A DNA stretch of 64,000 nt from assembly GCF_041365695.1 (NCBI RefSeq), contig NZ_JBGFSJ010000005.1, positions 329,367 through 393,366 of the forward strand, written 5' to 3'. The position numbers and the translations under genes were made by a program. Every line of letters begins with the position of its first letter. Within the stretch, counting starts at the first letter, position 1. This document shows, one piece after another, positions 38,424 through 46,943 of the stretch. Origin of the DNA: Rhodosalinus sp041365695 (GTDB lineage: Bacteria; Pseudomonadota; Alphaproteobacteria; Rhodobacterales; Rhodobacteraceae). The notes under the pieces are model-generated. The model worked only from the letters and a program-made list of their open reading frames with translations, made no database searches and was not told where the DNA came from.

Positions 38424-39778
38424 GCCCCCCTCCCTTCCCGGTTGCGGAGGACAAGGCGTCCTCCATGTGCGCGGAGCACGTCGGCGGCGATGGTAAGCCC
38501 GAGGCCCGAGCCGACGATACCTTCCACGTTGCCTCCACGACGGAAGCGCTCGGTGAGCCTTTCGGTCGGTCCCTCGCCCAGGCCCGGGCCCTCGTCGGTC
38601 ACGCAGATGCGGGCGGCCTTCTCCATCCGTTCGACACGGACCGTGACGGCGGTATCCTCGTGCGAGTACTTCACCGCGTTGTCGAGCACGTTGCGAATGG
38701 CGTTGTCCAGAAGCACGGCGTCGCCCTCCATCTCGGCCGGTTCTGCGTAAAGCCTGATCTCGATGTCCTTCATGGCGGCCGTCGGCTCCAGCGCTTCGAC
38801 CGCGCGGCGGGCGAGATCGGCCAGGTCGAGCCGGTCGCCGGCAAGATGATCGGCCCGGAAAGCCACCGTGGCATGATCGAGAAGCTGACCCGCCGAGCGC
38901 GAGCTTTCATCGACGGCGTGGATCATGCGGCGCAGGCGCGCCCGGGCGCTCTCGTCCCTGATCGAGCGGAGCGCGACCTCGGCCTCGGCGCGCACCGTGG
39001 CAAGTGGCGTCCGGACCCTGTGGGCGGCCTCGGCGATGAAGTCCTCCGATCGCCGGATCGACTGGCCAAGCCGGTCCATCAGCCGATTGAGGGCGTCCAG
39101 AAGGGGCGCGAGTTCGGTCGGAGCGGGGCGCCTGAGAGGGCGCAGGTCGGACGGCCCGCGACGCGAGACCGCCTGCGCGATCTCGTTGAGCGGACGCAGG
39201 GACGTGCGCGCGGCGAAGAAGGAAAGGCCGACCGCGACCATGAAGAAGGCGACCGACAACGTGGCCGCGAATTGCGAGAGCTCCCCGGTCAGGGCACGTA
39301 CGCCGTTTCTCGTCTGAGCCACGGTGACGACCGTGCGCAAGGGCTCGTTTCCCAGCAGCACCACCCGGGTGAGCGAGGCCATGCGCACCTCGTCTCCACG
39401 ATAGGAACCGGTATAGAAGACGACGCGTCCCGGCGGCGTGACATCGAGCGTCGGCACCGGAAGGTCGGGATAGCCCGTCAGCGTCTCACGCCCGGCGGTT
39501 ACGAGATAGAACACGCGGTCCTCGCTTATCGCACCCAGCATCGAGAAGGCCGAATAGGGCAGTTCCAGCCGCACCTCGCCCCGTTCGGTGCGCAGCGTTT
39601 CGGCGATCGTGGTCGCGGAGGCCGCAAGCACGTTGTCCTGGGTCCGTTCGGCCGCCTGACGTGCGAGCCCCGTGACCATCGCCCAGGACATGACGGACAG
39701 AAGTGCCGCGACCGCGGCGAGCAGGAGCGTCAGCCGGCGTCCGATCGAGCCGGATGCTCTCCCGGCCCGTGCGATCAA
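38393..39778 (-). CDS. Sensor histidine kinase (TctE-like)
   Basis: A 461-residue membrane kinase. Two transmembrane helices (about 14-38 and 170-190) flank a periplasmic sensor domain of about 130 residues; a HAMP-like linker follows. The phosphoacceptor is H253 in AEAAHRVRTPLATVRAE, and the ATPase boxes are NVLDNAVKYS, VTDEGPGLG and GSGLGLTIAADVLRAHGG. It lies between the response regulator (4-base overlap, ATGA) and the binding-protein gene, and is divergent from tctCBA, whose expression it should control in response to a tricarboxylate. Confidence 0.9.
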   Translation of the reverse strand: MIARAGRASGSIGRRLTLLLAAVAALLSVMSWAMVTGLARQAAERTQDNVLAASATTIAETLRTERGEVRLELPYSAFSMLGAISEDRVFYLVTAGRETLTGYPDLPVPTLDVTPPGRVVFYTGSYRGDEVRMASLTRVVLLGNEPLRTVVTVAQTRNGVRALTGELSQFAATLSVAFFMVAVGLSFFAARTSLRPLNEIAQAVSRRGPSDLRPLRRPAPTELAPLLDALNRLMDRLGQSIRRSEDFIAEAAHRVRTPLATVRAEAEVALRSIRDESARARLRRMIHAVDESSRSAGQLLDHATVAFRADHLAGDRLDLADLARRAVEALEPTAAMKDIEIRLYAEPAEMEGDAVLLDNAIRNVLDNAVKYSHEDTAVTVRVERMEKAARICVTDEGPGLGEGPTERLTERFRRGGNVEGIVGSGLGLTIAADVLRAHGGRLVLRNREGRGACVSLVLPSS

Positions 39779-40440
39779 ACGCCGGCCTCCATCCGGTAGC
39801 CGAGCCCGCGGACGGTGTCGATGCGGACGCCCATGTCGCCGATGCGGCGTCTCAGCCGGCCGACATATACCTCGATCGCGTTCTCGGTGACCTCGGCATC
39901 GTGGCTGAACAGCCGGTCCATGAGCTGCGCCTTCGAAAGGATCTGTCCCGGGTGCCGGGCGAAGACTTCCAGCAGGCGGATTTCCCGACTGCGCAGTTCC
40001 AGCGTCTTGGGGCCGCAGTGCAGCGTGCCGGCCACCGGGTCGAAAATACAGTTCCCCAGCGCGATCTCGTTGCGGGCCGATCCGCGGCGGCGGCGCAACA
40101 CGGCCCTGCAGCGCGCCTCGAGTTCCGCGAAGTCGAACGGCTTGGTGAGGTAGTCATCCGCACCGTGATCGAGTGCGACGACCCGGTCGGACACCTGGCT
40201 GCGCGCCGTCAGCACGATGACCGGCACCTCGAGGCGCGCGCGGCTGCGTATCAGGAAATCGCGCCCGTCGCCGTCCGGCAGCATCACGTCGAGAAGGATC
40301 AGGTCGTACTCGGTCGTGGCAAGCCAGTCCTCCGCGGCCGCGAGGCTGGCCGCGTGATCTACCGCGTGCCCGTCGAGCGCGAGCCGGCTCACGACCGCCT
40401 CTGCCAGCTCGAGATTGTCCTCGACCAGAAGATACCGCAC
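39775..40440 (-). CDS. tctD: Response regulator, OmpR family (TctD-like)
   Basis: A 221-residue regulator. The receiver domain has D51 in LILLDVMLPDGDGRDFL and lysine in DDYLTKPFDFAEL; the C-terminal winged helix (about 125-218) is of the OmpR type (SREIRLLEVFARHPGQILSKAQLMDRLF, then VYVGRLRRRI, VRGLGYRM). It is the first gene of the regulator operon, divergent from tctC. The 124-base spacer contains 11-base-spaced direct repeats suited to OmpR-type dimers. Confidence 0.92.
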   Translation of the reverse strand: MRYLLVEDNLELAEAVVSRLALDGHAVDHAASLAAAEDWLATTEYDLILLDVMLPDGDGRDFLIRSRARLEVPVIVLTARSQVSDRVVALDHGADDYLTKPFDFAELEARCRAVLRRRRGSARNEIALGNCIFDPVAGTLHCGPKTLELRSREIRLLEVFARHPGQILSKAQLMDRLFSHDAEVTENAIEVYVGRLRRRIGDMGVRIDTVRGLGYRMEAGV

Positions 40441-40484
40441 CCGCTTCCCCCCTTGCCCTCGCGGCCAGCCGGTCTTCTCCGTCG

Positions 40485-40502
40485 TGTCAGGCTGGTGTCA
40501 GG
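40485..40502 (+). promoter_or_regulatory. Direct repeats in the tctD / tctC spacer
   Basis: TGTCAGG occurs at 40485-40491 and again at 40496-40502, an 11-base (one helical turn) spacing typical of OmpR-family regulators. A degenerate third element TGTCAAA lies at 40544-40550. GGAGGA at 40553-40558 is the tctC ribosome site. Binding by the TctD-like regulator is inferred. Confidence 0.6.
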
Positions 40503-40564
40503 TTCATGTGGTGGAGGAAGACCATGGGCGGCGGAGGACCGCCTGTCAAACTGGAGGAAAATTC

Positions 40565-41551
40565 ATGAACACCTTTGGGTGCACGCGTCGCGCGCTTCTC
40601 GTCGCGGCGACGGCGACCCTGGCCGTCGGCGGCCAGGCTCACGCCGACAACCACCAGATGATGGACGAGATCCACTTCATCGTTCCCGGGGGCGCCGGCG
40701 GCGGCTGGGACGGCACGGCGCGCGGCACGGGCGAGGCGCTGACGAAATCCGGCCTCGTGGGCAGCGCGACCTACGAGAACATGTCGGGCGGCGGCGGCGG
40801 CGTCGCGATCGCCTACATGATCGAAAACGCCGATAGCCTCGACAACACGCTGATGGTGAACTCCACGCCCATCGTCATCCGCTCGCTCACCGGCGTTTTC
40901 CCGCAGAGCTTCCGCGATCTGACGCTGGTGGCCGGCACGATCGGCGACTATGCCGCGATCGTCGTGCCCGCCGACAGTCCGATCGAGGACATGGAGGCGC
41001 TTCTGGCCGAATACGCCTCGCAGGGTACGGACTTCGCCATCGGCGGCGGATCGGTCCCGGGCGGAATGGATCACCTGGTGGCGGCCATGGTGATGCAGGC
41101 CGCGGGCGAGAACCCGACCGAGGTCAACTACATCCCCTACGATGCGGGCGGCGAGGCGATGGCAGGCCTGCTTTCGGGCGAGATCGATGCCTTGTCCACT
41201 GGCTTCTCCGAGGCGATCGCCCTGGCCGACCAGGACGAGGTCCGCATCCTGGGTGTGACCGCGCCCGACCGCGTGCCGGCCTATGACGAGGCGCCGACCT
41301 TCGCCGAGCAGGGGATCGACACGACCTTCATCAACTGGCGCGGCTTCTTCGGTCCTCCGGGAATGGAAGAGCAACAGCGCCAGCAATACATCGAGACCCT
41401 CGCGGCGATGTACGATACCGAGGCCTGGGAAGAGGTCCGCGCGCGCAACGGATGGGTCAACATCTGGAACCCGGGCGAGGATTTCCGCAGCTTTCTCGAA
41501 GCACAGGAAAAGGAAATCGGTGACCTGATGCGGACGCTCGGCTTTCTCTGA
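40565..41551 (+). CDS. tctC: Tripartite tricarboxylate transporter substrate-binding protein
   Basis: The periplasmic receptor of a TTT-family secondary importer, 328 residues. The signal peptide contains a twin arginine (CTRRALLVAATATLAVGGQAHA), so Tat export is possible. The mature protein opens with IHFIVPGGAGGGWDGTARGTGEAL, the TctC fingerprint, and includes NYIPYDAGGEAMAGLLSGEIDALSTG, where the second beta-alpha loop binds the carboxylates. It is the first gene of the tct operon and is followed by a large RNA structure before tctB. Confidence 0.93.
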   Translation: MNTFGCTRRALLVAATATLAVGGQAHADNHQMMDEIHFIVPGGAGGGWDGTARGTGEALTKSGLVGSATYENMSGGGGGVAIAYMIENADSLDNTLMVNSTPIVIRSLTGVFPQSFRDLTLVAGTIGDYAAIVVPADSPIEDMEALLAEYASQGTDFAIGGGSVPGGMDHLVAAMVMQAAGENPTEVNYIPYDAGGEAMAGLLSGEIDALSTGFSEAIALADQDEVRILGVTAPDRVPAYDEAPTFAEQGIDTTFINWRGFFGPPGMEEQQRQQYIETLAAMYDTEAWEEVRARNGWVNIWNPGEDFRSFLEAQEKEIGDLMRTLGFL

Positions 41552-41574
41552 GCCGGGCCAAAACGCCTGAAAAG

Positions 41575-41643
41575 GCGCGGGGCGGCGGGCGGATCCCGCC
41601 CTGGCATCGCCAGACGGACCGGGCTCGCCCGGCCGCCCCGCGC
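41575..41643 (+). other. Multibranch (cloverleaf-like) RNA structure between tctC and tctB
   Basis: A perfect 12-bp outer stem, GCGCGGGGCGGC (41575-41586) with GCCGCCCCGCGC (41632-41643), encloses three further hairpins: GGGCGG/CCGCCC (41587-41601), CTGGC/GCCAG (41601-41613) and CCGGGC/GCCCGG (41619-41632). A few junction bases are shared, so not all stems can be complete at once. It is not a tRNA (no anticodon or T-loop). Likely roles are stabilising the tctC message or limiting read-through. Confidence 0.7.
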
Positions 41644-41674
41644 GACACCTGCGGTTTCGAAGGGAGGGGACGCC

Positions 41675-42166
41675 ATGGCGCTGGATCGATGGATCGCGCT
41701 GATCTTCATCACGTTGTGCTGCATCTACGGCTACGCGGCCTTCTTCACGATGGACGAGCTTCTGCCGCCCTTCATGCAGCGCAACCCGGTCTGGCCATCG
41801 ACCTTTCCGAAAGTGCTGGCGGTGCTCGGCATCATCGTGGGGCTGGTCGTGCTGTCGGGGCTGGAGAAGCCCGGCAGCGAGGACGAGCCCTCCGCAGTCG
41901 ACATCAACTACCGCCGGCTGCACGACTACAATCTCGGCCAGGCCCTGCTCCTCTTGGGCCTGATGGTGGTCTACGCTCTCGCGCTGCGTCCGGCAGGTTT
42001 CCTGCTCGCGACCACCGTCTTCCTGGCCGGGGGCGCCGCGATCCTCGGCGAGCGGCGCTGGGTCACCATGATGCTCGTCGCCGTCATCGCCAGCGGCGCC
42101 GTCTGGTATCTCGTGCAGGAGGTGCTGGGCATCTTCCTGCGTCCGCTTCCCTTTTTCCTGAGGTGA
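41675..42166 (+). CDS. tctB: Tripartite tricarboxylate transporter small membrane subunit
   Basis: The small membrane subunit (163 residues, four hydrophobic helices). Typical features are the first helix IALIFITLCCIYGYAAFFTMD, the PPFMQRNPVWPSTFPKVLAVLGIIVGLVVL stretch, and the pair of C-terminal helices (ALRPAGFLLATTVFLAGGAAILGERRW). tctA follows after 3 bases. Its precise role in the complex is not known; it is needed for transport. Confidence 0.9.
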   Translation: MALDRWIALIFITLCCIYGYAAFFTMDELLPPFMQRNPVWPSTFPKVLAVLGIIVGLVVLSGLEKPGSEDEPSAVDINYRRLHDYNLGQALLLLGLMVVYALALRPAGFLLATTVFLAGGAAILGERRWVTMMLVAVIASGAVWYLVQEVLGIFLRPLPFFLR

Positions 42167-42169
42167 GCC

Positions 42170-43696
42170 ATGCTTGAGGGCATCATGATCGGCCTTTCGG
42201 CCGCCTTTTCGGTCCAGAACCTCCTGATGGTGGTTGCGGGCTGCCTGATCGGCACCTTCATCGGAATGCTTCCGGGTCTCGGGCCGATGTCCATCATCGC
42301 CATCATGATCCCGGTCGCGATCTCGATGGGTGATCCGACCGCGGCGCTGATCCTGCTGGCAGGTGTCTATTACGGGGCGATCTTCGGGGGCTCGACCTCC
42401 TCGATCCTGCTGAACGCGCCGGGGGTCGCGGGTACGGTGGCGACCTCGTTCGACGGCTATCCGATGGCGCGGAACGGAATGGCGGGCAAGGCCCTGACGA
42501 TTGCGGCCGTCTCGAGCTTCGCCGGCGGCACGATCGGGGCGATCCTTCTTGCCATCTTCGCGCCCGCGCTGTCGTCGGTCGCGCTCCTGTTCCACTCCGC
42601 GGAGTACTTCGCACTCATGGTCGTGGGGCTTTCGGCGATCGCGGCGTTCGCGGGAACGGGCCAGGTCGCGAAGGCACTGATGATGACGGTTCTCGGGCTG
42701 ATCCTCGCCACCGTGGGCGAAGGCGCGCTCTTCAACATGCCGCGTTTCACGATGGGACTGATGGACCTGCAATCGGGCATAAACTTCATCACCCTCGCCA
42801 TGGCGATGTTCGCTTTGCCCGAGGCGCTGTTCCTTGTTCTGAACCCGGCGCGCTCCAGCCGGGGCGGCGAGGCCGGGGGCTCCGCCAGGATCACCGGCCT
42901 GCGGTTTTCGAAGGAGGAAGGGCGGGCGATCCTCCCCGTCATCGGGCGACAGTCGGTCCAGGGGTTCTTCATCGGTGTGCTGCCGGGCGCAGGCGCCACC
43001 ATCGCGTCGTTCCTGGGCTATGCGGTCGAGCGCAACATCGCCAAGGGCGACGACCAGGCACAGTTCGGCAAAGGCTCCGTCAAGGGCCTCGCGGCGCCGG
43101 AGACGGCCAACAACGCGGCCTGCACGGGATCTTTCGTGCCGCTTCTGACGCTCGGCATCCCGGGCTCGGGGACGACCGCGATCCTTCTGGGCGCGCTCAT
43201 CGCACTCAACGTGACACCGGGTCCGCGGCTGATGATCGACGAGCCCGAAATCTTCTGGGCGGTCATCACGTCGATGTTCATCGGCAATGTCGTGCTGATC
43301 ATCCTGAACCTGCCGCTCATCCCCTACATCGCCAAGGTCCTGTCGATCCCGCGCAACTACCTGATCCCGTTCATCCTCTTCTTCACCATGATTGGGGCCT
43401 ATATCGGGCAGAACAACGCCACCGAGCTCTTGATGCTCGTCGGCCTCGGCGTGCTGGCGACGGTGCTGCGCTTCGCGGACTATCCGCTCGCGCCGCTTCT
43501 CATCGGCTTCATCCTAGGAACCATGCTGGAGAACAATTTCGCCCGCTCCATGCAGCTCTACCGGGGCCTCGATTTCATCTGGGAGCGCCCGATGACGCTC
43601 GCGCTCCTCGTCCTCGCGCTCCTGCTCGTGCTTCTGCCGAGCTTCCGTGCGCGGCGGGCGCGGCGCCGTGCCGAAGGGGTGGCCGATGGGGACTGA
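42170..43696 (+). CDS. tctA: Tripartite tricarboxylate transporter large membrane subunit
   Basis: The main permease, 508 residues with about twelve transmembrane helices. The conserved N-terminal GTFIGMLPGLGPMSIIAIMIP and the second repeat-related GFFIGVLPGAGATIASFLGYAVER are TctA signatures, as are YYGAIFGGSTSSILLNAPG and ETANNAACTGSFVPLLTLGIPGSGTTAILLGAL. It probably moves the tricarboxylate with Na+ or H+. The final bases overlap the CoA-transferase start by 11 bases, linking uptake with activation of the substrate. Confidence 0.95.
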   Translation: MLEGIMIGLSAAFSVQNLLMVVAGCLIGTFIGMLPGLGPMSIIAIMIPVAISMGDPTAALILLAGVYYGAIFGGSTSSILLNAPGVAGTVATSFDGYPMARNGMAGKALTIAAVSSFAGGTIGAILLAIFAPALSSVALLFHSAEYFALMVVGLSAIAAFAGTGQVAKALMMTVLGLILATVGEGALFNMPRFTMGLMDLQSGINFITLAMAMFALPEALFLVLNPARSSRGGEAGGSARITGLRFSKEEGRAILPVIGRQSVQGFFIGVLPGAGATIASFLGYAVERNIAKGDDQAQFGKGSVKGLAAPETANNAACTGSFVPLLTLGIPGSGTTAILLGALIALNVTPGPRLMIDEPEIFWAVITSMFIGNVVLIILNLPLIPYIAKVLSIPRNYLIPFILFFTMIGAYIGQNNATELLMLVGLGVLATVLRFADYPLAPLLIGFILGTMLENNFARSMQLYRGLDFIWERPMTLALLVLALLLVLLPSFRARRARRRAEGVADGD

Positions 43697-44891
43697 GGCC
43701 GCCGCACCGCTCGCCGGTGTGCGCGTGCTGGATCTGACGAATGTCCTCGCCGGTCCCTTCGCCTGCCATCAGCTCGCACATCTGGGAGCCGAGGTCATCA
43801 AGGTGGAGGCGGTGGGTCGGGGCGATCTCGCGCGGAACCTGGGCGCGGATGCCGACCTTTCGGCGAAGGGCATGGGGATCAGCTTTCTCGCCCAGAACGC
43901 CGGCAAGAAGTCTTTGACGCTGAACTTGAAGGCCCCGGGCGGCAAGGAGGCGCTGAAGCGGCTCGTGGCCACGTCCGACGTTCTTGTCGAGAACTTCCGG
44001 CCCGGCGTGATGGATCGGCTCGGTCTCGGCCACGGCACGTTGCGGGCGGAAAACCCGCGGCTGATCTACTGCGCCATCTCGGGTTTCGGGCAGGACGGAC
44101 CCTGGGCCGACCGCCCTGCCTACGACCAGATCGTTCAGGGCGCCTCCGGCGTCATGTCGATCACGGGCGATCCCGACAGCGCGCCCTTGCGCGTGGGCTA
44201 TCCGCTGGCCGATACGGTGGGCGGACTGACCGCCGCGATGGCGGTCTGCGCGGCGTTGAACGCGCCCGAGCGCGGTGCCTTCATCGATGTGTCCATGCTC
44301 GAGGCGGTGCTGGCGACGATGGGCTGGGTCGTGTCGAACCACCTGATCGGCGGTGTCTCGCCGCGTCCCGAAGGCAACGAGAACCCCACCTCCGCCCCTT
44401 CGGGCACATTCCAATGCGCGGATGCACCGGTGAACATCGCCGCGAACAAGGATGAGCAATGGGAGGCGCTTGTCCGCCATCTCGGGCGAGAGGACCTTCT
44501 CGCCGTGCCCGATTACGCCACGCGAGAGGACCGCAAGCGCAACCGGTTCCGGCTCAGGGCGGAACTCGAGACCGTGTTGACGACGCGGCCCGCCCAAGAC
44601 TGGGCGCGAGAGCTCAACGCGATCGGGGTGCCTGCCGGCGCGGTGATGAGCGTGCCCGAGATCCTTTCTCACCCGCAGGTCGCCGGACGTGACTTCCTTG
44701 CCCGGTTCGCGGACGCGCCGGGCCTCGACCGCCCCATCGAGCTCGTGCGGATCGGCGCGATGATCGATGGGGTGCGCCCTTCGGTGACCACTGCGCCGCC
44801 TTCCCTTGGCGCGGACAGCCGGGATGTCCTTTCCGAACTGGGCTACAGCGATACGGAGATCGAGACGATGCGCGCGGAAGGTGTGATTTGA
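43686..44891 (+). CDS. Family III (CaiB/BaiF) CoA-transferase
   Basis: A 401-residue enzyme that moves CoA from a donor such as succinyl- or acetyl-CoA to a carboxylic acid. The opening LAGVRVLDLTNVLAGPFACHQLAHLGAEVIKVE and the active-site aspartate D147 in RPAYDQIVQGASG are diagnostic; VENFRPGVMDRLGL and ISGFGQDGPW are also conserved. It starts inside the end of tctA and its TGA overlaps the TTG start of the lyase gene. The context suggests the acceptor is the imported tricarboxylate (for example citrate), giving an acyl-CoA for the lyase next door. Confidence 0.92.
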   Translation: MGTEAAAPLAGVRVLDLTNVLAGPFACHQLAHLGAEVIKVEAVGRGDLARNLGADADLSAKGMGISFLAQNAGKKSLTLNLKAPGGKEALKRLVATSDVLVENFRPGVMDRLGLGHGTLRAENPRLIYCAISGFGQDGPWADRPAYDQIVQGASGVMSITGDPDSAPLRVGYPLADTVGGLTAAMAVCAALNAPERGAFIDVSMLEAVLATMGWVVSNHLIGGVSPRPEGNENPTSAPSGTFQCADAPVNIAANKDEQWEALVRHLGREDLLAVPDYATREDRKRNRFRLRAELETVLTTRPAQDWARELNAIGVPAGAVMSVPEILSHPQVAGRDFLARFADAPGLDRPIELVRIGAMIDGVRPSVTTAPPSLGADSRDVLSELGYSDTEIETMRAEGVI

Positions 44892-45667
44892 GCGAGGGAA
44901 GCGATGTCGCGGACTGGTGGCGCACGGCGATCATCGACATGGAACCCGGGCGCATCGCCTTGCGCGGCCACCCGGTGCAGCAGCTGATCGGACGAACGGG
45001 CTTCGCCGAGATGATCTGGCTCATAGTCATGGGCGAGCCCATCGCGGGCCACCGTGCGCGGCTCTTCGAGGCGGCTCTGGTCGCTGCGGTCGATCACGGG
45101 CCGCAGGCCCCCTCGATCGCCGCCGCCCGGATGGCGGCCACCTGCGGGATCGGGCTGCAATCGGCGATGGCGACGGGCCTCAACATGCTGGGCGACGTGC
45201 ATGGCGGCGCGGGCGAGCAGGCGGTGGAGATGTTTCGCTTCGTCGAGACGAAGGGGCCCGAGGGTCTCGGACCCGCGCTCGACGCGTGGCGGACCGAGCA
45301 CGGCCGCTTTCTCCCCGGCTTCGGCCACCGCTTCCACAAGCCCGTCGATCCCCGCGCGCCGCGCCTTTTGTCGCTCGTGGACGAGGCGGCCGAAGCGGGC
45401 GCCGTCCCCGGCGCCTACGCGGAGATCGGGCGGGCGATCGAGGCCCATCTCGCGGCCGAGCGGGGCAAGCCCGTGCCCATGAACATCGACGGCGCGACCG
45501 CGGTGATCTACGCCGAACTGGGCTGCCCGGCCGCGCTTGCCCGCGGCTTCTTCGGCCTGTCGCGCTCGGTGGGCATCCTCGCCCATGCCTGGGAGCAGAC
45601 CGAACAGGGCGGGCGCAACAAGGGGCCAACCCCACCCGCGTACCGATGGACCTATGACGGAGCGTGA
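44888..45667 (+). CDS. Citrate-synthase-superfamily citryl-CoA lyase
   Basis: A 259-residue protein with only the core of citrate synthase (full length about 430). All three catalytic positions are kept: H105 in GDVHGGAGEQA, H147 in GFGHRFHKPVDPRAPRLL, and D201 in NIDGATAVIYAELG. Short forms like this are annotated as citryl-CoA lyases, cleaving citryl-CoA to acetyl-CoA and oxaloacetate. The TTG start overlaps the CoA-transferase stop (TTGA). Together the pair would do the work of citrate lyase without its acyl-carrier subunit. The substrate could also be a related tricarboxylate. Confidence 0.85.
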   Translation: MSEGSDVADWWRTAIIDMEPGRIALRGHPVQQLIGRTGFAEMIWLIVMGEPIAGHRARLFEAALVAAVDHGPQAPSIAAARMAATCGIGLQSAMATGLNMLGDVHGGAGEQAVEMFRFVETKGPEGLGPALDAWRTEHGRFLPGFGHRFHKPVDPRAPRLLSLVDEAAEAGAVPGAYAEIGRAIEAHLAAERGKPVPMNIDGATAVIYAELGCPAALARGFFGLSRSVGILAHAWEQTEQGGRNKGPTPPAYRWTYDGA

Positions 45668-46688
45668 GCGGCTTCTGTCCGAGGCCTTCCCGACCCTGCT
45701 GATCGGTGCCGCCGGTGCCGCCATCTTCTGGGTCGTGGGCTTCCCGGCCGCCGTGCTGACCGGACCGGCAGCGGCGGTCTCCCTCGCCACGCTTCTGGGC
45801 CTGCGCGCCCATGTGCCCGCGCGCCTTCGCGACGTGGTGTTCCTGGTGATCGGTGTCTCGATCGGCAGCACCGTGACGCCCGAGGTGATCGCGACGGCGA
45901 TGGCGTGGCCCGTGTCCTTTCTCGTGCTGAGCGTGACACTCGTTCTGGTCCTGCTCATCATCCGGGCGATGCTGATGCGCGTTTTCCACTACGATGCGAC
46001 CACCGCCTTTCTGGCCGCGACGCCGGGGCACCTGACCTATGTCCTGGGCCTCTCGGCCGACCTCAAGGTGGACGTGCCGCGCGTCGCGCTCGTCCAGTCG
46101 GTCCGGGTTCTCCTGCTGACTTTGCTGGTGCCCGTTCTGATCGCGCTCTGGGGCGCCGAGGGCACGACCCCGCCGAAGGATCCCGGCGTGATCTCGAAGA
46201 ACGCAGCCGTGCTTCTCTTCGCCTTCGCCCTGCCTCTCGGCCTGGTGCTCAAGCGGCTGCGCGTGCCGGCGCCGCTCCTTCTTGGCGCCATGGCGGCGTC
46301 GGCCATCGGACACGGTTCCAACCTGACCCCTGGTGCGCTGCCTTCCTGGGCGACGACGCTGGCGTTCATCACCATGGGCAGCCTTATCGGAACGCGTTTC
46401 CGGGGGCTCGACCGGCGCGGGCTGGTCGGCGCTTTCGGGGCCGGTGTCGCCGCAACCCTCGTCGCCTGCGCCATCGCGGCAATCGGCGCCGGCCTCGCGG
46501 CCGGGATCGTCGGTCTTCCGCCGGCGGCCCTCCTTCTCGCTTTCGCCCCCGGCGGCGTCGAGGTCATGGCAGCGCTCGCGGTGGAAACGTCGCTCGAACC
46601 GGCCTTCGTCGCGGCGCACCATGTGTTCCGACTGATCCTTCTGAGCCTTCTGGTTCCGGTTCTCATGCCGCGGATGCGAGGATCCTAG
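45654..46688 (+). CDS. AbrB-family integral membrane protein
   Basis: A 344-residue membrane protein with about ten hydrophobic helices in two related halves (AbrB duplication): LTGPAAAVSLATLLGLRAHVPARLRDVVFLVIGVSIGSTVTPE and LLLGAMAASAIGHGSNLTPGALPSWATTLAFITMGSLIGTRF. LAFAPGGVEVMAALAVE near the end is a family marker. Members are often labelled ammonia monooxygenase or AbrB regulator, neither of which fits a polytopic membrane protein. It overlaps the lyase gene by 14 bases and may export a product of the pathway; that is inference. Confidence 0.85.
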   Translation: MTERERLLSEAFPTLLIGAAGAAIFWVVGFPAAVLTGPAAAVSLATLLGLRAHVPARLRDVVFLVIGVSIGSTVTPEVIATAMAWPVSFLVLSVTLVLVLLIIRAMLMRVFHYDATTAFLAATPGHLTYVLGLSADLKVDVPRVALVQSVRVLLLTLLVPVLIALWGAEGTTPPKDPGVISKNAAVLLFAFALPLGLVLKRLRVPAPLLLGAMAASAIGHGSNLTPGALPSWATTLAFITMGSLIGTRFRGLDRRGLVGAFGAGVAATLVACAIAAIGAGLAAGIVGLPPAALLLAFAPGGVEVMAALAVETSLEPAFVAAHHVFRLILLSLLVPVLMPRMRGS

Positions 46689-46943
46689 GTCGCCACCACG
46701 CAGGGCTTTCGCTGCGGCGTTTGCGACGGAAAGGCCGGTGCCACGGGACACAGCCGTTGGGAGTTGCGTTCAGGACTGGATAGCCGCGCCTAAAGGGGGC
46801 TCGAACGCGATGCCGAACATGGGGTCGATGGTTATCGACGGGTCAAGGGGCGCGGGCCTTTTGCCGGTACGGATGCCGCCGGATTTGGGCAGCCGCCTCC
46901 TCGATAGAGTTCCTCCGAGCATCACGTGTTCTTGGGGCGCCCG

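Noticed and set aside
41575..41643. The structure between tctC and tctB as a tRNA gene.
   Set aside because: It has a cloverleaf-like outline but no anticodon loop, no GTTC T-loop and no CCA end.
45654..46688. AbrB-type protein as a transcription regulator or ammonia monooxygenase.
   Set aside because: It is polytopic membrane sequence without a DNA-binding domain or monooxygenase metal motifs; the database-style names are misleading.
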